A stretch of DNA of 64,000 nucleotides from Leptothoe kymatousa TAU-MAC 1615 (GCF_018739865.1 NZ_JADOER010000003.1:62001-126000); one strand, 5' to 3'. Positions 43,597 to 53,331 are shown, counted from the stretch's first letter. The notes: generated from the sequence alone by a model not told the origin. Translations and numbers: made by a program.

Positions 43597-44160
43597 ATGA
43601 CCGTTGTCGCTTGTAAGCTGCTGACCTATAAAGGCCAGTACAATACCTGCCAGATCAAAGTGCCAGATGTGGAGGTAAAACTATCCGCCATTGAAATAGA
43701 CAGCCAGTACTACAGTCTGTTTCGGCGGTTTAAAGATGCAGACACTGTGGTGCAAGCCCTGGAAAAACTCTCGAAACACCAGGGGGAAGTGTTGGCCCTG
43801 ACCCGGCAAAAGAGCAACTATACAATGTGGGCTTTAGAGCTAGAGGCCCTCGCATTTAAAGGCCCCCGCAAGCAGTCCCACCATGCTTGGCCGACCCATG
43901 GCCCAGCCAAATGCCTCATGCTGGGAGACGCCACCCAATATCAGCAGTGCTATGTGCAGGTACCCGAGCTGGCCGAGCCCATCATTGCGGTACACCATGA
44001 CAATCGCTTTTATAGCGTTTATCAACCAGGGTTAGGGGCAATTGCAGCCCTTAAACTGGCGGCTAAATTCACCCGACGGGGCAACGAAAGCGCGATCGCA
44101 GCCACAGCCAAGGGCTATGCCGTGTGTCTATGGGAACCGGAAGCCACGAAAAACGGGTGA
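43597..44160 (+). CDS. Unknown protein with an internally duplicated ~75-residue domain
   Basis: 187 residues. The first half (CKLLTYKGQYNTCQIKVPD, IDSQYYSLFRRFKDADTVVQALEKL, YTMWALE) is repeated in the second (CLMLGDATQYQQCYVQVPE, HDNRFYSVYQPGLGAIAALKLA, YAVCLWEPE). Each unit looks like a small alpha/beta fold. No signal or membrane segment. The ATG at 43597 is 134 bp from the divergent chlD start. It converges on ccmK4, 50 bp away, over a stem that includes its own stop codon. I do not recognise the family. Confidence 0.75.
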   Translation: MTVVACKLLTYKGQYNTCQIKVPDVEVKLSAIEIDSQYYSLFRRFKDADTVVQALEKLSKHQGEVLALTRQKSNYTMWALELEALAFKGPRKQSHHAWPTHGPAKCLMLGDATQYQQCYVQVPELAEPIIAVHHDNRFYSVYQPGLGAIAALKLAAKFTRRGNESAIAATAKGYAVCLWEPEATKNG

Positions 44161-44197
44161 AGACACTGCGTTCCCCACCCGTCCGCTTATTTTTTTT
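44153..44197 (+). terminator. Intrinsic terminator of the duplicated-domain gene, overlapping its stop codon
   Basis: ACGGGTG (44153-44159) pairs with CACCCGT (44176-44182). After seven bases a run of eight T follows (44190-44197). The stop codon TGA (44158-44160) is at the base of the stem. Confidence 0.6.
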
Positions 44198-44210
44198 AAG
44201 TATTGGCCCC

Positions 44211-44552
44211 TTAACGACGACCAGGCAAAATCGGCTGCTCCACAGCATTGCGAAAACGCTGCACATCTTCACTAAAGTCGATGGGTAGGACGGCCACTAC
44301 GTTTTCATGGGGACGGGGGATAATCACCCACGTCTCCAAAACACCACCGTAGGCATTTTCAGCAGCTTCTACGCCGGCAGCCATGGCCGCTTTAACCTCG
44401 GATACATCGCCACGAATATTGATACAAAACCGGGCGCTACCTGCACGAATGTAATTAACCAGTGTGACTCGTCCTGCTTTGACCATCGCGTCTGCGGCGG
44501 CTAGTACGGGCGGAAACCCTTTTGTCTCTAGCGATCCTACTGCCTCAGGCAT
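44211..44552 (-). CDS. ccmK4: Carboxysome shell protein, CcmK4-type BMC hexamer subunit
   Basis: 113 residues with a single BMC domain. The start AVGSLETKGFPPVLAAADAMV and the pore-side and core segments YIRAGSARFCINIRGDVSEV and TWVIIPRPHENVVAVLPIDF agree with CcmK4 rather than CcmK1/2 (which have GSGRVTVIVRGDV). CcmK proteins form the hexameric tiles of the carboxysome shell through which bicarbonate and RuBP pass. In Synechocystis ccmK4 sits beside ccmK3; here no ccmK3 is adjacent on either side. The C-terminus is short and basic. Paralogue assignment is by motif and is fairly secure. Confidence 0.88.
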   Translation of the reverse strand: MPEAVGSLETKGFPPVLAAADAMVKAGRVTLVNYIRAGSARFCINIRGDVSEVKAAMAAGVEAAENAYGGVLETWVIIPRPHENVVAVLPIDFSEDVQRFRNAVEQPILPGRR

Positions 44553-44609
44553 TGCCGTTCTCCTTAACTACGAGCCAAGATTGGCTATTTTGATTTATAA
44601 CTCCAACGT

Positions 44610-45518
44610 CTATTCTACGGGAGACGCGGGGGGTTGAATAGAAAAGGTGGGTTGCGTTTGCTGAACAAACGTTTCAACCTTTGTAAAGTATTCAGCTCCA
44701 GCCGTATCTGCCACGTTGTTGTGCCCTGCCCCTGGCACCAGCCAAAGCTGCTTTGGTGCGGGCGATGCGCCGTAGAGCATTTGGGTCATGCTAGCCGCCG
44801 TGGTGTCGTCGTCTACGCCATGGATGTAGAGCACCGGCATGGTCAAACTAGGGACTTTCGCCATTGAGTCAAAGCGCTGGGTCAAAATCCAATTCACAGG
44901 TGCCCAGTCATATTGACCGGTGAGATCAATGACATCGAGCATGGAACTAAAGCTGCTTTGGACAATCAGCCCAGCCGCCAATTGCTGACTCGCCAGCTCA
45001 ATGGCAATGGCGCCCCCCAGGGAATGGCCAAAGAACCAAAGCTGTTGGGGCAAAATTTGCTGGGTTTCGAGCAGATAACGATAGGCTGCGATCGCATCCT
45101 CATACACCCGCCTTTCGTTAGGAAAGGGCCCCGCACTGAGGCCATACCCGCGATAATCCACCAGCAGCACATCAAACCCCATGCGCTGATAGCGATGAGC
45201 GTGGGTGAGATTCGCCCCAATATTTTCGCTATTGCCATGGAGATATAGCAACGTTAGGGACAGCTCCGCCAGGGGGCCAGCTAATCTAGGCAACCACCAA
45301 CCATGCATCCCTTGATGTGGAGACGCCTTTTTACCCGCAGCATCAATCCACACCTCTTCATAGTCCACCCCCAAAGCCCCAGGGGTTTGGGTCAAAGTCG
45401 CCACAGGTTTAAAAATAGAACGGGTCTGGGTTAGATATAGCCCCACACAAAGCGTGCCGTAGACGCCAGCCGCCGCAAGGGCAATAGTCAACAATCCCTG
45501 ATGAAAATTTATTGGCAT
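44610..45518 (-). CDS. Membrane-anchored alpha/beta hydrolase
   Basis: 302 residues from the ATG at 45518 (a GTG at 45530 adds four). An N-terminal hydrophobic helix (LLTIALAAAGVYGTLCVGLYL) is followed by an alpha/beta hydrolase fold of the ABHD13/Bem46 type: oxyanion loop LLYLHGNSENIG, nucleophile elbow GHSLGG, acid region YIHGVDDDT and catalytic His in GAGHNN. Likely a serine esterase or acyl hydrolase acting at the membrane; substrate unknown. It is upstream of ccmK4 on the same strand with 57 bp between, so the two may share a transcript. Confidence 0.87.
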   Translation of the reverse strand: MPINFHQGLLTIALAAAGVYGTLCVGLYLTQTRSIFKPVATLTQTPGALGVDYEEVWIDAAGKKASPHQGMHGWWLPRLAGPLAELSLTLLYLHGNSENIGANLTHAHRYQRMGFDVLLVDYRGYGLSAGPFPNERRVYEDAIAAYRYLLETQQILPQQLWFFGHSLGGAIAIELASQQLAAGLIVQSSFSSMLDVIDLTGQYDWAPVNWILTQRFDSMAKVPSLTMPVLYIHGVDDDTTAASMTQMLYGASPAPKQLWLVPGAGHNNVADTAGAEYFTKVETFVQQTQPTFSIQPPASPVE

Positions 45519-45756
45519 GCAAACGATCACTACCTGGATAGATAATTTCCCTAGATATATCTTCTAGCGTTTCTGACCCTCGGAATGATTTTATGGGTCC
45601 CATCCAGGTTATTAGCCCACTTGGCAGCTCATTGTATCCGCCAAAGCGCCAACGGCACTTTGCCCTAAGCCATGCTGACCCATCAGCCGATCATCAGCAT
45701 GATTGCCCCCAATGGCTGCACCTAACGACAATAGTCTCGGTCAAGGTCCGACCGCG

Positions 45757-46578
45757 CTAAAAAGACCAACTATTCCTAATAGCTTGCAGCTGCCATACGC
45801 GCGTCTCGGTCAGCGAAGCCAAACAGTTCTCAATATTTAACCCGGATGGCAAACTAGACTCATACTCACAATGGGCATCACGATAGTCTAGCCAGTTCAG
45901 CTGCACATCAATCAAAGCCTGAGTTTGATCCTCTTGGGTCAAAGACTTCACCGCCCCATAAACCTGATTTAGCTGGGTATCTGCCGTCACAAAATTGATT
46001 CCCGGCCCCGGCGTTTGTTTCAGTTCAGCCGTACGATTGTCCGTAATCTGTTCCAGACAGCTCGACTGAATCAAGGGAGCCATGGACCCTCCCTCAAGGT
46101 AGGAACTTTCAAAGGCACACTGGGCATCCCGAAAAGTAATCCAGCGCCCCTCGGCATCCGTCAGCTGCTTTTTCGCGAACTCATCTTCCAACCCCTGACG
46201 GACCTGCTGGTAGACCTCATTTAGCTCTTTGTCAGCCACCTTATAATTATCCGCAGCACACTGGTTCATAGCCTGTTGCGTTTCTAACTGCCCACAGTCT
46301 TGCTTAACCAGAGACACAGGGGACGGGGTAGCGGTTTCAGGTGCCGCCGAAGCTGGAGCTGCCTGAACGACAGGTTCACTAGAGACATCTTCCACTGAAG
46401 AGTCTTCTGCCTCCGTGGCAGCACTATCCCCAGGCTGTTCAGAGGCCGCCAAAACATCAACCACCTCAGACTCAGTAGCCAAAGATTCCGCCGGTTCCAC
46501 TGAAGGATTGGAGGTTACACAGCCGACAAGCACCGGCAACACACTCAAACAAAGTACTTGAGATATTAATTTTTGCAT
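45757..46578 (-). CDS. Lipoprotein with two LprI/DUF1311-type domains
   Basis: 273 residues from the ATG at 46578. The signal peptide ends in a lipobox (VLPVLVGC), so Cys is probably lipidated. A ~75-residue Ala/Glu/Ser-rich linker is followed by two copies of the LprI-type domain: CGQLETQQAMNQCAADNYKVADKELNEVY with WITFRDAQCAFES, and DTQLNQVYGAV with WLDYRDAHCEYES. Pairs of Cys in each copy suggest disulfides. LprI of Mycobacterium inhibits lysozyme; the role here is unproven. Its start overlaps the divergent recombinase-like frame region. Confidence 0.85.
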   Translation of the reverse strand: MQKLISQVLCLSVLPVLVGCVTSNPSVEPAESLATESEVVDVLAASEQPGDSAATEAEDSSVEDVSSEPVVQAAPASAAPETATPSPVSLVKQDCGQLETQQAMNQCAADNYKVADKELNEVYQQVRQGLEDEFAKKQLTDAEGRWITFRDAQCAFESSYLEGGSMAPLIQSSCLEQITDNRTAELKQTPGPGINFVTADTQLNQVYGAVKSLTQEDQTQALIDVQLNWLDYRDAHCEYESSLPSGLNIENCLASLTETRVWQLQAIRNSWSF

Positions 46579-46725
46579 TTTGTTGTAGGCCCCCAGCATG
46601 CACTCTTGGAGTTTAGCGTACGGCTGCTGAGCCGTGGAAATTCTAAAGATAAATCAGCCTTTCTGCCGATAAGCCACCTACAAGCTGTAGATTGGCAAAT
46701 AAGCCAGCTAAAGTATGCCATCTCT

Positions 46726-48015
46726 GTGCACATCGCCGCATACCTGTACACCGACCCCCAGCTAGAGACCCCAACCGACGACAATCTCTGGGGTTGGGAG
46801 ATTGATCATATTTATCACGATTGGGCCATAGGACCACAGCGACCACAGCTAGATGCCCTGCTAAAGAAGGTTCCAGCCCCTGACTACCTATTGGTACGTC
46901 GCTTGGATGAACTGGGCGATTGTTTAAAAAGTGTCACAGAACATCTGGGCCAAATAGAGGCAGCAGGCACCGTAGTCATTGCCATAGAACAGAGCTACCA
47001 AACAGCCACAGGAGAACAATCTAAGCAGCTATTGCCAACGGTGCTGGCAGACGTGGCCACCGCACATCAGCGGCGACGCATGCGGCGAGGGCATGCCGCC
47101 AATCGGCTCAAAGCGTTACCGCCCCCAGGGAAAGCGCCCTATGGCTATCGCCGTGGGAAGCAGGGATATATCATCGACCGCACAACAGCCCCCATCCTTA
47201 AAACATTTTTTGAGCAGTTCATCCTGTATGGCTCACTTAGGGGGGCCGTACGCCACATTGCTAAGCAGTATGGCAAAAAAATTTCTGTCTCCACCGGTAG
47301 GCGATGGCTAGAGCATCCGATTTATCGAGGCCACACCCGCTATGGGGATGGTGGCATCGTGCTGGGCACCCATCGCGCTTTATTGGCCGAAGAAGAAGCG
47401 GCCCAAATCGATCGCCTGTTGCGCCGCAATCGCTCGCTTCCCCCTAAAACTGCGAGCGCCAAGCGGTCTTTAGCGGGCTTGGTCACGTGTCAGGCCTGCC
47501 AAACCAAACTCACCGTCAGCAAGGTGAGTGCCCCCCGCCGTACCCAAGACTACACATACATGCGGGTGACGCAATGCCCCCACCAATGCAAAGCCCTCGC
47601 CTATGAAACCCTGCTAAAGGAAACCATTGAAACCATCTGTGCGGAGCTGCCCAAAGCCGTAGCCCAATGGGACCAACCCACCGAGAGCCCAAAAGCTGGG
47701 TTGGAAACCAAGATCGCCGCAAAACAAACCATCTTGGACCAGCTACCCGAGTTGATTACCCAAGGCATCCTGGACCAGACCACCGCAGACCTAAGGGCCT
47801 ATGGCCTGCAAACAGAGCTGGCGACGCTTAAGCAACAACTTGCCCAACTGCCTCCAGTAAACCTCAAGGAACTCTCCCAAGCTGTGAGCATCCCTCAATT
47901 TTGGGAAGGATTGTCCGAAACAGAACGGCGCTTCTTCTTTAGAGAATTTATCCGCGACATTCAAATTGTCCGCAACAACAATGAATGGAGTCTCAAACTA
48001 GTGTTTACATTTTAA
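46726..48015 (+). CDS. Large serine recombinase relative lacking the catalytic motifs
   Basis: 429 residues from the GTG at 46726; the frame is open back to 46573 but that part overlaps the lipoprotein gene. The N-terminal ~100 residues align with a resolvase domain (HIAAYLYTDPQ in place of YARVSTDEQ; LLVRRLDELGDCLKSVTEHL in place of KLDRLGRS). The catalytic Ser is absent and both Arg of the DRxxR motif are replaced by Glu and Asp. The DNA-binding Recombinase domain (APYGYRRGKQGYIID, then HPIYRGHTRYGDGGIV), a Cys zinc ribbon (CQACQTKLT, CPHQC) and a coiled coil remain. It therefore probably binds DNA but cannot cut it. Confidence 0.8.
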   Translation: MHIAAYLYTDPQLETPTDDNLWGWEIDHIYHDWAIGPQRPQLDALLKKVPAPDYLLVRRLDELGDCLKSVTEHLGQIEAAGTVVIAIEQSYQTATGEQSKQLLPTVLADVATAHQRRRMRRGHAANRLKALPPPGKAPYGYRRGKQGYIIDRTTAPILKTFFEQFILYGSLRGAVRHIAKQYGKKISVSTGRRWLEHPIYRGHTRYGDGGIVLGTHRALLAEEEAAQIDRLLRRNRSLPPKTASAKRSLAGLVTCQACQTKLTVSKVSAPRRTQDYTYMRVTQCPHQCKALAYETLLKETIETICAELPKAVAQWDQPTESPKAGLETKIAAKQTILDQLPELITQGILDQTTADLRAYGLQTELATLKQQLAQLPPVNLKELSQAVSIPQFWEGLSETERRFFFREFIRDIQIVRNNNEWSLKLVFTF

Positions 48016-48041
48016 GGTAGCCTGCTCGCCGTGATTCTCCC

Positions 48042-48785
48042 TTAGGACAGGGTGGAGTCATCTAACTTGAGCGGATACATCGGTTCCGCACCGTTTAATT
48101 GCCAAATGGCAATCACCAACGCACTGGCCACCCCCAGCCAAATAACCATGGGCAACAATAGTTGACCGGCTAACGCCACCGTTTGCCAATAGGCAAAGAC
48201 AACAACTACAGCCGACAACAAAGGACCCACTAGAACCATGGGCACGGCTGCCCCTAAACGCCCTTCCACAGTAAAAATAGTGTTCCAGGTATCGCCTAAG
48301 GCTAAGTGGACCATGAAGAGCACCAACGGCAAGGAGAGATAAGACTGGCCCAGGGCTTGCCACACCAGGTAGGACGCAATGACGCGCAATACCCCAATGC
48401 TCATCCAAATAATGGGAAAAGCTAGGGGTGGTGGGGCCCAACCAGGCCGACTGACGTTGCTGTAGGTCGTACGGGTGCGGGCATTGTTCAGGGGCGAAAA
48501 TACACGGGACCGAATAGAGACGAGAATGAAAAATACAATGGCGATGCCCACCTGTACCCGGCTGGGCAGTCCCTGGGTCGTTAGCTGCAGCAACCCTAGG
48601 GCCGCAATCATTGCCCCCATCTGCACCGCAGTGCCCCCCACATAGGTCCCTAGGGCCGACCAATCTATAGCTTTAGAGGCGGCAGCTTCAGACGCCCGCC
48701 GCTGCTTTACGTCCTCGGTCTGCACACCCATGATGGAATTCACCAGGGGTTCTACCTTATTCAATGGATTTGATTTTTCTGCCAT
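48042..48785 (-). CDS. TspO/MBR-family membrane protein with N-terminal extension
   Basis: 247 residues with about six hydrophobic helices. The region RPGWAPPPLAFPIIWMSIGVLR corresponds to the conserved PxWxPP motif of TspO/peripheral benzodiazepine receptor proteins. Later helices end in WLGVASALVIAIWQLN, like the family's C-terminal SIWRLN. TspO proteins bind tetrapyrroles and affect their turnover. A ~70-residue N-terminal part, including an extra helix (AVQMGAMIAALGLLQL), makes it longer than the usual ~160 residues. It converges on the recombinase-like gene. Family assignment is moderate. Confidence 0.75.
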   Translation of the reverse strand: MAEKSNPLNKVEPLVNSIMGVQTEDVKQRRASEAAASKAIDWSALGTYVGGTAVQMGAMIAALGLLQLTTQGLPSRVQVGIAIVFFILVSIRSRVFSPLNNARTRTTYSNVSRPGWAPPPLAFPIIWMSIGVLRVIASYLVWQALGQSYLSLPLVLFMVHLALGDTWNTIFTVEGRLGAAVPMVLVGPLLSAVVVVFAYWQTVALAGQLLLPMVIWLGVASALVIAIWQLNGAEPMYPLKLDDSTLS

Positions 48786-48888
48786 AGGTCTGGGGTTGGG
48801 ACACTGCCATTCATTATTCTCCCATGACTATCTATCATGATTGCCGCTACCATTTTGGAAATAGGGCATAGCGGGAAATAAAATCAAC

Positions 48889-49983
48889 ATGGCCAGTGTG
48901 CGGTTCGAACGCGTTACTAAGCAATATGAAAATGGTTACGTCGCGGTTAAGGATCTTAATTTAGATATTTGCGATCGCGAATTTCTCGTCCTGGTTGGCC
49001 CCTCTGGCTGCGGCAAAACCACATCTTTACGCATGCTGGCTGGCCTAGAGAGCATTACCAGTGGCCACATATACATTGACGATCGGCGCGTTAGCGACCT
49101 GCCGCCCAAGGACCGAGACATCGCCATGGTGTTTCAATCCTACGCCCTATATCCCCACATGAGCGTTTTTGAAAACATGGCCTTTAGCCTGGAACTCCAG
49201 GGCGTGCCCAAGGCCGATATCCAACAGCGGGTGAAGCAAGCCGCGACACAACTGGGTATCGACACCCTGCTGGACCGCAAACCCAAACAGCTGTCCGGCG
49301 GACAACGCCAGCGGGTCGCCGTGGGCCGCGCCATTGTCCGCAATCCATCGGCCTTCCTGATGGATGAACCCCTCTCCAATTTGGATGCAAAGCTCAGGGT
49401 CCAAGCCCGGGCAGAGCTCAATAAACTGCACAAACGGCTGGGTACCACCTTTATCTATGTCACCCACGACCAGGTGGAAGCCATGACCATGGGCAGTCGC
49501 ATCGCCATCATGAATCAGGGAATTTTGCAGCAGATCGACACCCCCCAAACCATCTACGAGCAACCGAACAATATTTTTGTAGCAGGGTTCCTCGGCAGCC
49601 CATCCATGAACTTTTTAGAGGCCACCCTCCACAGCCACGACCATCAGCCCATCGTAAAAACCAGCCGCTTTAGCCTGCCACTCAAGCGCCATAACCTGGA
49701 AGCCTACATCGATCGGCCCGTCATCCTGGGGATTCGGCCTGAAAGTATCTACCATCCCAACTATTTACCACCGGGCATTGCGGGCCACGACATTCAAGCG
49801 GAGGTTTCTGTGGTCGAAACCATGGGGCACGAACGCATTGTGTACGCCGCCCTCAGCCGCGAAGAGGAAATCGTCGCCAGACTCGATCCTCGGGCCAACT
49901 TAACCCCTGGAGAAACGATAAATCTACAGATTGACAGCGATCGCATCCATCTATTTGACCCGGACACCCAGCAAGCAATCTAG
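48889..49983 (+). CDS. UgpC/MalK-type ABC transporter ATPase
   Basis: 364 residues. Walker A GPSGCGKTT (37-45), Q loop MVFQSYALYPH, signature LSGGQRQRVAVGRA, Walker B FLMDEPLSNLD and switch His in THDQVEAM are complete. The C-terminal ~120 residues form the regulatory/TOBE domain (VILGIRPESIYHPN) of sugar-type importers. No permease or binding protein gene is adjacent, so it may energise several CUT1-type importers, as MsiK or UgpC-like ATPases do. In cyanobacteria such ATPases serve glucosylglycerol/sugar or glycerol-phosphate uptake. Confidence 0.92.
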   Translation: MASVRFERVTKQYENGYVAVKDLNLDICDREFLVLVGPSGCGKTTSLRMLAGLESITSGHIYIDDRRVSDLPPKDRDIAMVFQSYALYPHMSVFENMAFSLELQGVPKADIQQRVKQAATQLGIDTLLDRKPKQLSGGQRQRVAVGRAIVRNPSAFLMDEPLSNLDAKLRVQARAELNKLHKRLGTTFIYVTHDQVEAMTMGSRIAIMNQGILQQIDTPQTIYEQPNNIFVAGFLGSPSMNFLEATLHSHDHQPIVKTSRFSLPLKRHNLEAYIDRPVILGIRPESIYHPNYLPPGIAGHDIQAEVSVVETMGHERIVYAALSREEEIVARLDPRANLTPGETINLQIDSDRIHLFDPDTQQAI

Positions 49984-50251
49984 CAATTTCACGGACAAAA
50001 CGTGGGCACTGACTTAAGTACACTTTTTTTGCAACCGTATTTCATCGCTTGAATCCTTAGCACACCGCGCCTAACGTATCTAAAGAACTTTATATTTTTG
50101 TGCGTGAATGCGCCCAATTGTAAAGTTATTAATATCTAAATAGATTAAATTCCGGACTCCAGTAAAGAGTCAGTGAACTGAAGTGACCAATTTAGTTCTA
50201 AGATGTGAATATTAGTCAAGGTTAACAGAAGCGAATATTCCGCTAAGCACC

Positions 50252-51283
50252 ATGTCCTCCGACGGTCTTCCGACTGACTATCCTCAACCGATGTTTGCCA
50301 AAAAGCAAGATGCTATAGAACAGGCGGTGGATAGTCTAATGCAGCACTCCCAGCATCTACGTATCAAAAAGCTCTTGTTTAGTGTTTGCTATGGGACCTG
50401 GGAAAATGAAAGTTCTGTGCTTAACACAGTCTCAGTGCATTCCTTAGTCAGTGTTTTATTAGGGCGCTATTCCACACTGCAGCAGTGCCGCATTACTTTA
50501 CACAAAAAGGCGAACAGTCTCAATCGTAAGAAGCTCTACATTGCGATCGCAGACACCATTTTATATTACATACGCGCCGTTTTTGTAGCACAGGAAGCCC
50601 ATAAGGCCTCCATGGATCAGCAGGCTGCAAACTTGTCAGCCTCCGTCCAAAAGCGCGCTAAATCTGATTTTTATCAGCCGGTCATCGACACCCTATCCAA
50701 GGCCAGTAATCTCGAAGTTATCAGAACCTTTCTGGGGTATCTGGGGCAAAAGCCTGGCCAAATTGCAGATACCGCCAGCAGCGACCTGCTGAGCCTGGTG
50801 CAGCTAGCCCATCGCCAATCGCCCACCCCCCTACAGCTCAAGCAAAATTTACTCGAAATTACTCGACATCAGTCATCCCCAGCCAAGGCTCAGCTGATTG
50901 CGCGCCAAATTTTGCGCGCCTTTCGCCCCCTCTATGCCCTAGGGGCTACCTCGGTGGTCACCACCCCCGACAGCCTCACCATGCTCGAGCAAGAACTGGC
51001 AGACAAGTGCGACACCCATCAAGTAAGAATTCTGCTGTATTCCATTTTGTATGGCCCCTATGCCAACAGCCCCCTACAGCGACAGATTTTACAAACCAAA
51101 ACGCTGAGGGATCTCTTAGAAGAAACCTTCGACTATTGCAACTCCTACAGCGATTTTGAAAGCAAGCTCACCATTTTGGCCCACTGCTTAGAAACATCCG
51201 ATGGCATCAATCGAGCGTTGAAGGTGATGCTGGTGTCTATCTATCGCTATTACACACGCGATCAGCATCCCATCAAGGCCTAG
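50252..51283 (+). CDS. Hypothetical helical protein with two related halves
   Basis: 343 residues, predicted almost all-helical and soluble. The N-terminal half (RIKKLLFSVCYGTWENESSVL, LVSVLLGRYSTLQQCRITL, DTILYYIRAVF) is echoed by the C-terminal half (QVRILLYSILYGPYANSPLQ, LRDLLEETFDYCNSYSDFESKL, VMLVSIYRYYTRD). This indicates an internal duplication separated by a ~100-residue linker. No known domain is recognised. It is preceded by ~270 bp of A/T-rich DNA and is convergent with uvrB. Confidence 0.75.
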   Translation: MSSDGLPTDYPQPMFAKKQDAIEQAVDSLMQHSQHLRIKKLLFSVCYGTWENESSVLNTVSVHSLVSVLLGRYSTLQQCRITLHKKANSLNRKKLYIAIADTILYYIRAVFVAQEAHKASMDQQAANLSASVQKRAKSDFYQPVIDTLSKASNLEVIRTFLGYLGQKPGQIADTASSDLLSLVQLAHRQSPTPLQLKQNLLEITRHQSSPAKAQLIARQILRAFRPLYALGATSVVTTPDSLTMLEQELADKCDTHQVRILLYSILYGPYANSPLQRQILQTKTLRDLLEETFDYCNSYSDFESKLTILAHCLETSDGINRALKVMLVSIYRYYTRDQHPIKA

Positions 51284-51318
51284 GGGTATAAGGACCTTGG
51301 GACCTGGGGGCCTAGGGG

Positions 51319-53331
51319 CTAATCCGCCGGTGTGCGCTTGCCCAAAAGTTTTTCTCGCAAATGTTTGATGCGATCGCGGAATTTGGCCGCTTCTTCAAAA
51401 TCCAGTTCTTTCGCTGCCGCCTTCATTTGTTTTTCTAACTGACCAATCAGTTCAGGAATATCCTCCAGTGGCAGATCGTCGCTGTGTTCATAGACTTCTT
51501 CTAATTCTTGGGCATTGAGTCGACGGGACACTTCCAAGAACGACAAAATGGCATTGCTCTTGCGGCGAATAATGGGCTTCGGCTCAATCCCATGCTTCTC
51601 ATTGTAGGCATGCTGAATCACACGGCGACGTTCCGTCTCATCAATGGCTTTCGCCATACTGTCGGTCAGATTATCCGCATAGAGAATGGCCTTGCCCTGC
51701 ACATGGCGCGCCGCCCGGCCCATGGTCTGAATCAGCGACCGCTCTGCCCGCAAAAACCCTTCCTTATCCGCATCCAGAATTGCCACCAAAGAGACTTCCG
51801 GTAGGTCCAGACCTTCTCGCAAAAGGTTCACACCCACCAGCACATCAAAGTTGCCATTGCGCAGATCTTGAATAATCTCAATCCGCTCAATGGAGTGAAT
51901 TTCGGAATGGAGATAGCGCACCCTGACCCCGTGCTCATCAAAGTATTCGGTGAGGTCTTCGGCCATACGTTTAGTCAACGTGGTGACCAACGTCCGCTCG
52001 TCGCGCTCCACCCGATCTCTAATTTCACCCAACAGATCGTCCACTTGGCCGGTGGTGGGCCGCACAAAAATCTCAGGGTCTAATACCCCGGTGGGACGAA
52101 TAATCTGTTCTACCACCCGGTCTTCAGAAATTTCTAATTCCCATTCCCCCGGTGTGGCGGAAACAAAAATGCAGTTCTTGACCTTATGCCAAAACTCATC
52201 TGCCTTGAGGGGACGATTATCCGCCGCACTGGGCAAGCGAAAACCATGGTCAATCAACACCTTTTTGCGGGCCTGGTCGCCGTTATACATACCCCGCAGC
52301 TGGGGAATGGTGACATGGGACTCGTCAATCACCAAGAGCCAATCTTCAGGAAAATAATCCAAGAGACACTCCGGTGGTGCCCCGGCTAAACGACCCGCCA
52401 GATGGCGTGAATAGTTTTCCACGCCGTTGCAGTAGCCCACCTCTCGCAACATCTCCAGGTCATACTTAGTGCGCTGTTCCAGCCGCTGCGCTTCCAAAAG
52501 CTTGCCTTCTTTTTCCAGCAATTCTAGCTGGGTTCTGAGTTCTTCTTGAATGCCATTGCAGGCAGATTCTAACTTGTCGTCGGGGGTGACAAAGTGGCGG
52601 GCAGGGTAAATATTGAGGGCGTCCATACTTTGCAGGGTGGCCCCCGTCACCGGATCCACATAGCGAATGGCATCGATCTCATCCCCAAAGAATTCCACCC
52701 GGATGATGCGGTCTTCGTAGGCAGGGCCAATCTCTAACACATCGCCCTTGACCCGAAAGCGGCCCCGCCCCAGGTCAATATCGTTGCGGGTATACTGCAC
52801 CGAGGCCAGATCTCGTAGCACCTGCCGTTGATTTAGCTCCATGCCCACCCGCAGGGGAATAGACGCCTTGAGATATTCCGTCGGAATGCCTAAACCGTAG
52901 ATGCAGCTAATGGAGGCAACAACAATCACATCCCGCCGTTCGAACAGGGAACGGGTGGCCGAATGTCGCAGCATATCGATTTCTTCATTAATCGATGCGG
53001 TCTTTGCAATGTAGGTGTCGGTAACGGGAATATAGGCCTCTGGCTGATAGTAGTCGTAATAGCTAATAAAATATTCCACCGCATTGTCGGGGAAAAACTC
53101 CCGCAGCTCATTGCATAGCTGGGCCGCCAGGGTTTTATTGTGGGCCAACACCAAGGTGGGCCGCCCTATTTGGTCAATGACCCTTGCCACCGTATGGGTT
53201 TTGCCCGTACCGGTGGCTCCGAGCAATGTCTGGTACTGCGCCCCAGCCTGCAAATAGTCCAGTAGGCCGGCAATGGCCTTAGGCTGGTCACCCTTGGGGT
53301 CAAAAGGAGCTTGAATATCAAAATCTTTCAT
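51319..53331 (-). CDS. uvrB: UvrABC excinuclease subunit B
   Basis: 670 residues, the normal UvrB length. Helicase motif [11 protein letters not shown], the beta-hairpin region [12 protein letters not shown] used to insert into damaged [21 protein letters not shown], and the C-terminal helicase motif [16 protein letters not shown] are all present. The C-terminal UVR domain ([19 protein letters not shown]) contacts UvrC. UvrB verifies DNA lesions delivered by UvrA in nucleotide excision repair. Monocistronic; divergent from the lipoprotein gene at 53569. Confidence 0.97.
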   Translation of the reverse strand: MKDFDIQAPFDPKGDQPKAIAGLLDYLQAGAQYQTLLGATGTGKTHTVARVIDQIGRPTLVLAHNKTLAAQLCNELREFFPDNAVEYFISYYDYYQPEAYIPVTDTYIAKTASINEEIDMLRHSATRSLFERRDVIVVASISCIYGLGIPTEYLKASIPLRVGMELNQRQVLRDLASVQYTRNDIDLGRGRFRVKGDVLEIGPAYEDRIIRVEFFGDEIDAIRYVDPVTGATLQSMDALNIYPARHFVTPDDKLESACNGIQEELRTQLELLEKEGKLLEAQRLEQRTKYDLEMLREVGYCNGVENYSRHLAGRLAGAPPECLLDYFPEDWLLVIDESHVTIPQLRGMYNGDQARKKVLIDHGFRLPSAADNRPLKADEFWHKVKNCIFVSATPGEWELEISEDRVVEQIIRPTGVLDPEIFVRPTTGQVDDLLGEIRDRVERDERTLVTTLTKRMAEDLTEYFDEHGVRVRYLHSEIHSIERIEIIQDLRNGNFDVLVGVNLLREGLDLPEVSLVAILDADKEGFLRAERSLIQTMGRAARHVQGKAILYADNLTDSMAKAIDETERRRVIQHAYNEKHGIEPKPIIRRKSNAILSFLEVSRRLNAQELEEVYEHSDDLPLEDIPELIGQLEKQMKAAAKELDFEEAAKFRDRIKHLREKLLGKRTPAD

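Noticed and set aside
46573-46725. Upstream extension of the recombinase-like gene from a TTG
   Set aside because: It overlaps the divergent lipoprotein gene and signal peptide, and the resolvase-like fold begins at about codon 52, where a GTG is available.
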